Shown: positions 45,110 to 52,335 of the stretch, piece by piece | How the letters are laid out: each line of letters begins with the position of its first letter | Position numbering within the stretch: the first letter of the stretch is position 1 | Origin: a virus | Virus record (IMG/VR): IMGVR_UViG_3300021091_000091 | Location: 1 to 55,329 of that record | Direction: 5' to 3' (one strand) | DNA length: 55,329 bases | Position numbers and translations under genes: made by a program | Notes under the pieces: model-generated | What the model saw: the letters and a program-made list of their open reading frames with translations, nothing else | What the model was told of the DNA's origin: nothing | Databases searched by the model: none

Positions 45110-45579
45110 TATTTTTTAAATCTTTTTACAAGCTCTGAATAATCTCTATTCAATGCTTTATCTAATTCAGCTACGCCGGTTTGAACACCCAATCCAGTCT
45201 TGTGAGGTCCACCTCCGGCAAATTCACCATAACCCATTTTTTCAGCCATTGCTGTTCTACCTACAATTGAACCCATATCATTTGTTCCAAAAGCCATAGT
45301 CCTGTAACCTTCATTGTTTGATAATCCTGCCTTAGTTTCATTTAGTATTTGATTAATCATTGGATTTTTAGTATAGGTTTTTTGTTCAACCACTTTAGGT
45401 TTATCATCACCCAAAATAGCTTTTGCCATACTAAGTTCAGTATTTTTGGGTTGTTTTTTTTCAGCTAATATTTTTTTCATTTCAGAACCTACAACTTCTT
45501 TAACAATGGTAGGAAGTTGTTGTTTTAGTTCCTCTTTAATCAATATTTGAATTGCTTGAATTAATTTGTCTGTGTTCAT
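45109..45579 (-). CDS. Conserved T4-like baseplate-region protein
   Basis: 156 residues. An N-terminal helix (LIQAIQILIKEELKQQLPTI) and charged linker precede a Gly-rich section (EKMGYGEFAGGGPHKTGLGV) and a closing VAELDKALNRDYSELVKRF helix. I recognise similar proteins next to gp25 in marine T4-like phages; their function is unknown to me. AAAGGA four bases before ATG is a good ribosome binding site, and a late-type element lies 21 bases upstream. Confidence 0.6.
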   Translation of the reverse strand: MNTDKLIQAIQILIKEELKQQLPTIVKEVVGSEMKKILAEKKQPKNTELSMAKAILGDDKPKVVEQKTYTKNPMINQILNETKAGLSNNEGYRTMAFGTNDMGSIVGRTAMAEKMGYGEFAGGGPHKTGLGVQTGVAELDKALNRDYSELVKRFKK

Positions 45580-45600
45580 AATCCTTTATTTGTTATGTTA

Positions 45601-45608
45601 ATAAATAT
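45601..45608 (-). promoter_or_regulatory. ATATTTAT element (candidate late promoter)
   Basis: CTAAATATTTATTAACATA on the minus strand, 21 bases before the start at 45579, heading the gp25-gp6 cluster. Confidence 0.45.
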
Positions 45609-45630
45609 TTAGATTTGATTTTTGTAAGTT

Positions 45631-46680
45631 TTATACTTTTTTTTGGGATTCGATTGCTGCTTTTCCATTCTGATTTAATCTCCATAATGCTATTGTATTT
45701 GTATCAACATGGTTTTTTTGAATACCTCTTTGGGTAAAATCGCTTACCCAATTCCAGCCAGTCCATACCTGAATATGACCGTATGGTTTATTATTTGTAT
45801 ATCCCATAACGATTATATCCCCAATTTGCCATTCAGCAGGGTTTCCTATATAGGATTTTGTAAAATCAGGAGCACCATTTGAGCCATTAGGAACTACTAT
45901 TTTTTTCTTATCTTCATAGTAGATTTTTCCACCTATTGATTTTGCAAAAGTTGATACACCACCACCAGTTGATGGATTTTTAAATGAAAACCAATCCGCA
46001 TTTCCACTAATTTGACCTAACCCTTGAATACCAGTCAAGGCGGTAACTACAGCCTGTGTTCCTTGTGGGCAAAGTCCATGTACTCCTTTTATATATCCGC
46101 TTTTTAAATTTGGATAACTTACTCTTTGATTTTTACCAAGAGTTCTAGCCCACTGCCCTGCTTTTTGTAGTAATTCATCTAAATTTTTATATCCAGTCTT
46201 TATATTTTGAGCGGGTGGTAATTTTATAATACCTTGGTCAATTAATATTTGGTTTAATTTTTCTGCTTTTATTTGATTTACTTGGCTTGCTGCATTTGAA
46301 GATTCTTGTTCAGAATTTGAATCTTTATATTCATTGGGATTTGATGCTTGATATTTTTTATATTCTATTGCTATTGCATCTATTTTTGCTGAATTAGGAT
46401 TTATAATATCCTGAACTTCTGGGTCATTAGGGTCCAAATCAGTTTTACTCCAATCAATTTTATCATATAATTCTTGAGAAGGTGATGGTGTTGGCGCTGC
46501 CGGTGGTACTGTGTAACCCGTCCAATTTAAAACACCGGGCGCAGGAGTTGGTACTGGTATTGTTGGATATAAAGATATGGTATTTACTATACCACTAACT
46601 GTAGTTAAATGCTGTGTTGCATATTGAATAAAATCATCTATTATTAACGATGTATTTTTTGTAGGACTGATTATTGACAT
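45631..46680 (-). CDS. CHAP-like cysteine peptidase, baseplate-associated
   Basis: 349 residues. The C-terminal half looks like a CHAP/NlpC-P60-type peptidoglycan amidase: GLCPQGTQAVVTALTG (catalytic Cys), a GDIIVMGY strand, and YGHIQVWTGWNWVSDF (catalytic His). The first 160 residues are a Pro-rich, helical targeting part. No signal peptide. It sits in the hub region together with an M15 peptidase, so the likely job is local wall degradation at injection. A free endolysin role is possible but it lacks a holin neighbour. Confidence 0.68.
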   Translation of the reverse strand: MSIISPTKNTSLIIDDFIQYATQHLTTVSGIVNTISLYPTIPVPTPAPGVLNWTGYTVPPAAPTPSPSQELYDKIDWSKTDLDPNDPEVQDIINPNSAKIDAIAIEYKKYQASNPNEYKDSNSEQESSNAASQVNQIKAEKLNQILIDQGIIKLPPAQNIKTGYKNLDELLQKAGQWARTLGKNQRVSYPNLKSGYIKGVHGLCPQGTQAVVTALTGIQGLGQISGNADWFSFKNPSTGGGVSTFAKSIGGKIYYEDKKKIVVPNGSNGAPDFTKSYIGNPAEWQIGDIIVMGYTNNKPYGHIQVWTGWNWVSDFTQRGIQKNHVDTNTIALWRLNQNGKAAIESQKKV

Positions 46681-46691
46681 AATATTTAAAT

Positions 46692-47981
46692 TTATTCATA
46701 AATTGATACGTGCATAGGGTCATTGTTTTTTAACCACGTCAAACCTTCATTTTGGAAAATTTTTGCAACTTCCAAAAATCCTAAATCAAAATCATTAAAA
46801 TCTCTAACTTTTGTTTTTCCAGAATATATACCATCTGTAGCGAATTTATAACCATATGGATATATTTCGGTATTCATATCTATTGCCAATCCCCAACTAT
46901 GATTTGATAAGCGTGTTCCATTTGTTACATTTCTTAGAGCCAACCCACCACCACAATTTTTTATATATTTTTGAAATCCTTTTGCTTCGATTTTTTTAAA
47001 TGCAGGTTCAACAACTGCTTTTAATTGTTTGTGAACCAAAACAGAAGTACTTCCGCTAGAAGTTGGTATTATTATTTTAGCACAATTTTGTTTTAAATAC
47101 TCTGGATTTAATTTGAACCAAACTCTAACACCCTTACCACCAGTTTTTTGAAGGTATTCATTTATTTCACTTGATGTAGTTAGTTGGTTTGTTAATGGAA
47201 ATTTGTCTGTTCCTTTTTTGTACCAACTTTGTTTAGATGTAGTTGGAATATCCACTTCAAAATTTCCATACTGCCCAATACCCGGCCAAATTCCATTTGC
47301 AACTGCATCATATAGTTTTTTATCACCTTTTACAGGATCTATTTTCTTTTTTGGTTTATCTTCAGGTTGTTCTTCCGGAACATCAGATGTACCGGCATCA
47401 TCTCCTTGTTCCAATCCCAATTCTTTTTTATATTCAATAACACTTTGTTTTATTTGAGTTGGTGTTGGCAATCTATCATCATATATAACGATTGTTGTTT
47501 TAAAAATTTCATCATAAGTTTTTTGGCTTTCCTTATATTTTTCTAAATCTTCTTTAACACTAACCGGCGGGTCTTGTGGTGGTGCTAATACTTGCTGGGG
47601 AGGTGTCCATGTACCAATATTAGTAACTATATTTGATGTTACAGCTATATTTGCAGTCGCACCAACAGCTGGTATGAATGGGATTGGTACTTCATTTAAT
47701 ACTGCTCCTGTCCAATATGCCTGTACTGCTTTACCAAGCTCACCTACTAAATCATAAGGTTGTTTGGATGATTGTCCTTTTAATAAAACTGCATAAACAA
47801 GTTCCTCCATTAATTTAGTATTACCTTTTTTTACCTTAACAAAATTTAAGGTATCATATCCTCTTTTTATCGCAGCATCATACTCTGTTGTCCAAAGTTT
47901 TGCTACTCTTTTTAAATCAGGCAAACTATTTGGATTATTTGCATATTTTAATATATTAGATTTAAATAATGCCCAAGACAT
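46692..47981 (-). CDS. M15-family (VanY/D,D-carboxypeptidase-like) peptidase, baseplate-associated
   Basis: 429 residues. The C-terminal domain has TRLSNHSWGLAIDMN (H and D zinc ligands) and NDPMHVSIYE (second His ligand), the M15 peptidase pattern used by phage endolysins that cut stem peptides. The first 200 residues are helical with a Pro/Glu/Lys-rich linker (about 150-190). No signal peptide or membrane segment. Neighbours are the CHAP-like peptidase and the gp5-like spike, so it is probably part of the cell-wall puncture apparatus. Confidence 0.75.
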   Translation of the reverse strand: MSWALFKSNILKYANNPNSLPDLKRVAKLWTTEYDAAIKRGYDTLNFVKVKKGNTKLMEELVYAVLLKGQSSKQPYDLVGELGKAVQAYWTGAVLNEVPIPFIPAVGATANIAVTSNIVTNIGTWTPPQQVLAPPQDPPVSVKEDLEKYKESQKTYDEIFKTTIVIYDDRLPTPTQIKQSVIEYKKELGLEQGDDAGTSDVPEEQPEDKPKKKIDPVKGDKKLYDAVANGIWPGIGQYGNFEVDIPTTSKQSWYKKGTDKFPLTNQLTTSSEINEYLQKTGGKGVRVWFKLNPEYLKQNCAKIIIPTSSGSTSVLVHKQLKAVVEPAFKKIEAKGFQKYIKNCGGGLALRNVTNGTRLSNHSWGLAIDMNTEIYPYGYKFATDGIYSGKTKVRDFNDFDLGFLEVAKIFQNEGLTWLKNNDPMHVSIYE

Positions 47982-47984
47982 ATT

Positions 47985-48722
47985 TTATTTATTTGTATAA
48001 TTAGTTGATGTTGGTATTTGTGATTGAGCTTGTTGAACACTACTTTGTACTGAACTTTGAGCTTGAGAAATAGCTGATTGTGCAGAAGATTTTGCTTGCG
48101 ATATAGCTGATTGTGCCGCACCTTGAGCTTGAGATACCGCGCTTGTAATTACTGATGCATCTAGTTTTGGAATATTTGGTACTTTTGGACTTTTAGGTAT
48201 TTTTGCATCTTTTATTTTAGCAAGTTTATCTTTGTTCGAAAATAATTTTGGTTTTTTAAGTTTTTTTGGTTTAAATTCTTTTACTTTTGGTAACTTTGGT
48301 AATTTAAATCCTTTTATAGCTCCTACAATACCCGCAACTGCACCAGTAGCTGCGCCCGCTATCGCGCCCGCCTGTCCTGCTAAAGCACCTGCCTGTCCTG
48401 CTAAAGCACCTGCCTGTCCTGCTAAGGCACCTGCTTGTCCTGCTAAAGCACCTGCCTGTCCTGCTAAAGCACCTGCCTGTCCTGCTACGGCACCTGCCTG
48501 TCCTGCCAAAGCACCACCTGCTTGTCCTACCAATGCACCTGCTTGTCCTGCTACGGCACCTGCCTGTCCACTTATTTGAGAAGTTGTTTGAGAAACTAAT
48601 TGTTGATTTTGAGAGGTAGCTTGTTGTAATTGTGTTGCTAATTGCTGTGTTTGCTGATTTTGCTGTTGAATTGTATTTTGCAAATCATTTTGAGTAATAG
48701 GTATAATTGTTGTCTTTGGCAT
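47985..48722 (-). CDS. AGQAGAL-repeat protein of the hub region
   Basis: 245 residues in four blocks: a Gln-rich start (QNQQTQQLATQLQQ); about ten Ala/Gly heptads of the AGQAGAL type (52-120); a Lys/Pro stretch (KLPKLPKVKEFKPKKLKK); and an AQ-rich SAISQAQSSVQ tail. The heptads are made by a 21-base tandem DNA repeat and have a glycine-zipper look, so they could form a helix bundle or insert in a membrane. Coupled to the gp5-like gene by TAATG. Function unknown. Confidence 0.6.
   Translation of the reverse strand: MPKTTIIPITQNDLQNTIQQQNQQTQQLATQLQQATSQNQQLVSQTTSQISGQAGAVAGQAGALVGQAGGALAGQAGAVAGQAGALAGQAGALAGQAGALAGQAGALAGQAGALAGQAGAIAGAATGAVAGIVGAIKGFKLPKLPKVKEFKPKKLKKPKLFSNKDKLAKIKDAKIPKSPKVPNIPKLDASVITSAVSQAQGAAQSAISQAKSSAQSAISQAQSSVQSSVQQAQSQIPTSTNYTNK
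48368..48572 (-). repeat. Tandem 21-base repeat encoding AGQAGAL heptads
   Basis: About ten units of gcacctgcctgtcctgctaa (plus strand, followed by one more base) with a period of 21 bases and one 24-base unit near 48511. Much richer in G and C than its surroundings. In frame throughout. Confidence 0.9.
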
Positions 48723-49963
48723 TATGATGTTTGATTTAACTTACTTAATATATCATTTAGCTTTGATTTAATATTTCCAAATTGAGATAAATTTGTAGGT
48801 CCCTCTGCTGTTGGCCCAGATGGGGTAAGAAATATTTGCTGGGTAATAGCATCAATAAGTTCTGATAAAATATTTACTAATTGCTTTCCTTTCACTAATG
48901 GTTCTAATTGGTCATTTCCTAAAAATATAGAACCTTTGCCTGTATAAAAAACCACATCTCTATCATTTGTTACAAAGTTTATATTATCGCCAACAGTTAC
49001 ATCCATACCAAGCTTATTATCTATTGATAATCCACCATCAGAAATAAAACCATAATTTTTCTTAGAAAAGAACATCATTTCTGCATTTTTAGAGGAAAGA
49101 ATTATTCTTCCAGAATTTATTAATATTTGGTCTCCAATTAATTTTGTTGGATAATTGGTAAAAGAAGCTGGTTTTGTTTCAAAATCAGTTGAACCTTTAT
49201 CTGATAAAGTACCGGGTGTAAATGGTAATTCAAATTGCTCAGATGTCATAGCTATTATACTACCATCTCTATTAAAATCTTCTTCTACACTTTGATTTTC
49301 TTTGTACTTATCAGTTTTACTTATACCACTTTCATTATTTCTTAATATCAAAGATGGAGCATATTTGTTATCAACATTATTATATCCAGAAAGTCTAATA
49401 GTATTTCCAAATCTACCTTCTATCAAAAAATCCCCTTCATATAATTTTAAATTATGTAAATATTGTTTTGCTTCATAATACTTTCCATATCCTTTTGTTG
49501 CAGATTTATTAGATTCATTTGTATTTGAAATTCCTGTAGTTGCAACATTGTTATACTCTTGTGCATTATTTTGAAGTTGATTTTCTTTTGCAAATTCAGA
49601 TGCTATTGCATCGTCTTCTGCTGTAACGGAAGGATTAAAAGTCATTCCTATTTTACGATAATAACAATGACCACTTTGAATTTGAATTATTTCTACTATC
49701 TCATTTCTAACAGGTAAATTTTTAACATTTTTATCTAATGGAAATGCTATTGGTAATTCTTCATCAGAAATAGTGCCCGTATCTCTAGTCCTAAATCTTA
49801 TTGCACCTATGTATGAAGAATATCCATTTTGCTCAACCGCATACTTATTGTTTTCATCTAAAATTATATCATAAACATATGCTAATTTAGAATCATATCC
49901 TGGTGCACTATTGGAATTAATAGAATTATTTACACCAACTCTACCCGATGATAATCCTGCCAT
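48722..49963 (-). CDS. Central spike / hub protein (gp5-like, without lysozyme domain)
   Basis: 413 residues. The N-terminal part (about 25-115) is an OB-fold-like hub domain (KLAYVYDIILDENNKYAV...YIGAIRFR...PVRNEIVEIIQ). The middle (from about 165) has the EGRFGNTIRLSGYNN segment and a repetitive beta region (RIILSSKNAEMMFFS, ISDGGLSIDNKLG, VTVGDNINFVTN), the type of a beta-helix or spike. A C-terminal helix pair (LVNILSELIDAITQQI) follows. T4 gp5 carries lysozyme between OB and helix; none is seen here, and two separate peptidases lie downstream. Confidence 0.7.
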   Translation of the reverse strand: MAGLSSGRVGVNNSINSNSAPGYDSKLAYVYDIILDENNKYAVEQNGYSSYIGAIRFRTRDTGTISDEELPIAFPLDKNVKNLPVRNEIVEIIQIQSGHCYYRKIGMTFNPSVTAEDDAIASEFAKENQLQNNAQEYNNVATTGISNTNESNKSATKGYGKYYEAKQYLHNLKLYEGDFLIEGRFGNTIRLSGYNNVDNKYAPSLILRNNESGISKTDKYKENQSVEEDFNRDGSIIAMTSEQFELPFTPGTLSDKGSTDFETKPASFTNYPTKLIGDQILINSGRIILSSKNAEMMFFSKKNYGFISDGGLSIDNKLGMDVTVGDNINFVTNDRDVVFYTGKGSIFLGNDQLEPLVKGKQLVNILSELIDAITQQIFLTPSGPTAEGPTNLSQFGNIKSKLNDILSKLNQTS

Positions 49964-49964
49964 T

Positions 49965-50357
49965 TTACTTTACTGCTTTTTTAAGTTCTTCTAATTCAAA
50001 TTCTAAATCATCTACTCTTTCCACCTCTTGTTTAGTTTCTTCTAATTCTTTTAGAAGTTGATTTTTTTCAAATTCTGAAAGAAATCCATCTTGTCCTTCA
50101 ATCTTTTTATCAGCTGCTATAATTTTTATTGCTATTGTTGCTAATTTTACTAATTGGTCATCATTTTTTACTGAACTATCAATTAGTGATGATATAACAG
50201 GTCCTATGGCAGCAACATCATTTGTATGCTTAACCATTTTTTTCAATTCTTCAATAAGACCTGATATTTTTTGTTTTTTTGAAAATTGATTATTATAGAT
50301 ATCTTCAAAAAGAGAACTTAGATTTTTTCCTTTAAATAACTCGAATTCTGTTGACAT
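49965..50357 (-). CDS. Small helical protein, coiled coil at C-terminus
   Basis: 130 residues, entirely helical; the last 35 (SEFEKNQLLKELEETKQEVE) form a coiled coil. No enzyme motif. Separated by one base from the spike gene and preceded by a late-type element 23 bases upstream, so it heads the hub operon. An assembly helper or hub-associated protein is possible. Family not recognised. Confidence 0.55.
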   Translation of the reverse strand: MSTEFELFKGKNLSSLFEDIYNNQFSKKQKISGLIEELKKMVKHTNDVAAIGPVISSLIDSSVKNDDQLVKLATIAIKIIAADKKIEGQDGFLSEFEKNQLLKELEETKQEVERVDDLEFELEELKKAVK

Positions 50358-50380
50358 ACTTTTTATTTTAGTGTACGTCT

Positions 50381-50388
50381 ATAAATAT
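50381..50388 (-). promoter_or_regulatory. ATATTTAT element (candidate late promoter)
   Basis: TACATATTTATAGACG on the minus strand, 23 bases before the start at 50357, in the 51-base gap between the hub operon and the tagged-protein operon. Confidence 0.45.
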
Positions 50389-50408
50389 GTATAATGAAAA
50401 AAGTGGAT

Positions 50409-51221
50409 TTATTTTGTGATTATCTCAATCTTAATCTTTGGTTGATAATCTTTTGGTAATTTATTATTTATACCCTTAAATACTTTTACTTTATCCTTAA
50501 AGTAAGTTATTTCTATTATTTTGTCTGTCAAATTCATTACAGTTTGGGAAGATGTAGACATTTCGGATGTATCTCTTTTCATATTAAGTTGGGGTCTATT
50601 TGGAAAAAATTCTTTTCTCATTGCTGCTGCTATTTCTTTCCAATCTTCCACTGTATTAACTGATTTTTCAGCCGATATTTTTCTCATTTTTGATGACAAA
50701 TATTTTTCTCCACTTGTATATCCTGCATCAGTAAAAAGATGACCATGATTTGTACGAACAACAGGTGATTTGGAATTTTGTAATTGTACATCCGGCTTAT
50801 GCTTTGATGTAGTTTCAATACTAACCATATGTTTTGGAGATGATACAAATGTATGCCCTTTAAGAGATAATCCACTCTTACCCTTATAAGATATTGTAGC
50901 TCTGATTGCATCTATGAGTGTTGGTTGTTTTAAAATGTTTCTCATCTTGTCACCATCTGGCCCAGGCTTACCCCCTTTTTTAACTATCTTAGCTTCTGCT
51001 TCATCGTGCCCCACTAATAAAGCAGAGTTTACCACTCCAATTCCATACTCATTAAGACCCTCACTCCAATCAGTAATTAAATCATGTAAATAAGCAACTT
51101 CCACACCATCTATAATAGTATGTACAATTTCAAGTTCTGGATTATACATTCTATCCCTATTTTTAGCAAGAATAAATTTATCACCAACTTCTTTAGATAC
51201 AATAATACATTCGTTTATCAT
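50409..51221 (-). CDS. Ntn-hydrolase (peptidase C45/acyltransferase-like)
   Basis: 270 residues. MINECIIVSK...FILAKNRDRMYNPE has the layout of N-terminal-nucleophile hydrolases of the C45/penicillin acyltransferase/choloylglycine type: Cys5 as nucleophile and the N21-R22-D23 motif. RTNHGHLF near 157-164 fits the substrate-binding region. These enzymes become active when the residues before the Cys are removed. Here the four residues before it are M-I-N-E, and I-N-E is also a gp21-type cleavage motif. The start overlaps the 51218-51763 stop. Substrate unknown: an amide of the host envelope, a signal molecule or a protein are possibilities. Confidence 0.7.
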   Translation of the reverse strand: MINECIIVSKEVGDKFILAKNRDRMYNPELEIVHTIIDGVEVAYLHDLITDWSEGLNEYGIGVVNSALLVGHDEAEAKIVKKGGKPGPDGDKMRNILKQPTLIDAIRATISYKGKSGLSLKGHTFVSSPKHMVSIETTSKHKPDVQLQNSKSPVVRTNHGHLFTDAGYTSGEKYLSSKMRKISAEKSVNTVEDWKEIAAAMRKEFFPNRPQLNMKRDTSEMSTSSQTVMNLTDKIIEITYFKDKVKVFKGINNKLPKDYQPKIKIEIITK

Positions 51222-51763
51222 CTTACAGTACTACTAAATGATTTTTTTAAATCATATGTTTGTGAAAGGTCTATAACCTGTAATCTTAGTTTTGTCAAAC
51301 CATGCTTTTGTTTAAGAATATCCATTACTTTTTTAGCTTCTGGCATATTCTTAGCTTTTGTATATGCTACAACTTCATCCTTTTCGCCAGGCGGAACACC
51401 CCATATAATAAACTCTTTTTCTTCTTTTAGGAATGATTTTAATGTTATTGTTTGTTCACTTTTTTTAATACTATTTATAAAACTTCTATATACAGCAGCT
51501 GCTGAAACTTTACCTGCTGCTTTAGCCCTCTGTTCCATAGCAATTGCTGCCTGTATTTTGTGAGCGTGTGGTTTTCCACTATTTTTTATTTTATTTACGC
51601 TACTTTTTGCATCTTTAACCGTAGCGAACTTTAATCCATGAATTGTCCCTTTGGGATTTTCATCAGTATATAAATCACTATGATTTGAACTACCCTTATG
51701 TTGACCTGATTTTCGTGGTATTCTATTATTTGCTTCCTTTAATAATAATTTTAAACTTATCAT
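51218..51763 (-). CDS. Tagged protein with second internal tag (two-part)
   Basis: 181 residues. Starts MISLKLLLKE-A, a capsid-targeting-like tag with L-x-E cleavage. Residues 10-100 contain GTIHGLKFATVKDA and HKIQAAIAMEQRAKAAGKVSAAAVYRSF, a family I recognise from other phages without known function. At about 101-112 a second tag-like TITLKSFLKE-E appears, followed by an unrelated 65-residue domain (FIIWGVPPGEKDEVVAYTK). It looks like two packaged proteins fused end to end, with a possible cut between. ATGA overlap with the gene upstream. Confidence 0.65.
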   Translation of the reverse strand: MISLKLLLKEANNRIPRKSGQHKGSSNHSDLYTDENPKGTIHGLKFATVKDAKSSVNKIKNSGKPHAHKIQAAIAMEQRAKAAGKVSAAAVYRSFINSIKKSEQTITLKSFLKEEKEFIIWGVPPGEKDEVVAYTKAKNMPEAKKVMDILKQKHGLTKLRLQVIDLSQTYDLKKSFSSTVR

Positions 51764-52335
51764 ATACTTGGTAATCCTTGTGCTTTTGCAAATTTATTTA
51801 TAAACCTTTTTGTTGTTCCATCATTTAAAACATTTACCCATTCTTTAATGGCCTGTCTTGTTATTACATTTTTCCACTGCTTATAATTTGATACCATTCC
51901 AAAATTTGAACCTGGCGTTGGTATATCTCTACTATCTTTTGTTTTATCAGGATATAATTCTGAAAATACTTTATCTAATTTTTCTTGTGCTATTTTACTT
52001 TCTAACCATCTACTAACCAAACTCCTTTCGTATTCTAATTTAGAAAAATCTATCTTTTGTTTTTCACCATTATTTCTAGCTTTCTCAATTTGCTTTTCAA
52101 ACTCTTTTAATTTCTTATCATTTTTAAGAGTAAAATAAACATACTTATTAAAATTTCCATCATCTAAAGAATCCAACCATTTAATATGTGGATTTCCAAC
52201 AAACTTTTTATATTCTGATTTATTTCTGAATCCTCTAACCACCATTGAAATTGTCCACATTATAAATTGAGCTGCAGCAAATATTAAAAGTTCTTGTAAA
52301 AAGCCTTCGTTCAATATTTTTTTTAATCTAATCAT
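51760..52335 (-). CDS. Tagged protein with membrane helix
   Basis: 191 residues. MIRLKKILNE-G is a tag with an L-N-E cleavage motif. One hydrophobic segment follows (about 15-35, LLIFAAAQFIMWTISMVV), then a basic, Lys-rich helical domain to the end. If the tag is cut, the new N-terminus would be the membrane helix. A packaged membrane protein delivered with DNA is possible. Family not recognised. ATGA overlaps on both sides. Confidence 0.6.
   Translation of the reverse strand: MIRLKKILNEGFLQELLIFAAAQFIMWTISMVVRGFRNKSEYKKFVGNPHIKWLDSLDDGNFNKYVYFTLKNDKKLKEFEKQIEKARNNGEKQKIDFSKLEYERSLVSRWLESKIAQEKLDKVFSELYPDKTKDSRDIPTPGSNFGMVSNYKQWKNVITRQAIKEWVNVLNDGTTKRFINKFAKAQGLPSI

Noticed and set aside
48368-48572. 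Regular 21-base repeats, possible CRISPR-like array
   Set aside because: Units are contiguous with no spacers, in frame, and encode protein heptads.
48232-48579. Open frame on the plus strand, 115 codons, Pro/Ala/Cys-rich
   Set aside because: It is the antisense shadow of the 21-base repeat coding AGQAGAL; its composition follows from the repeat, and the minus-strand frame is coupled to its neighbour.
50684-50911. 75-codon minus-strand frame inside the Ntn-hydrolase gene
   Set aside because: Different frame of a real gene with clear motifs; low-complexity product and no start signal.
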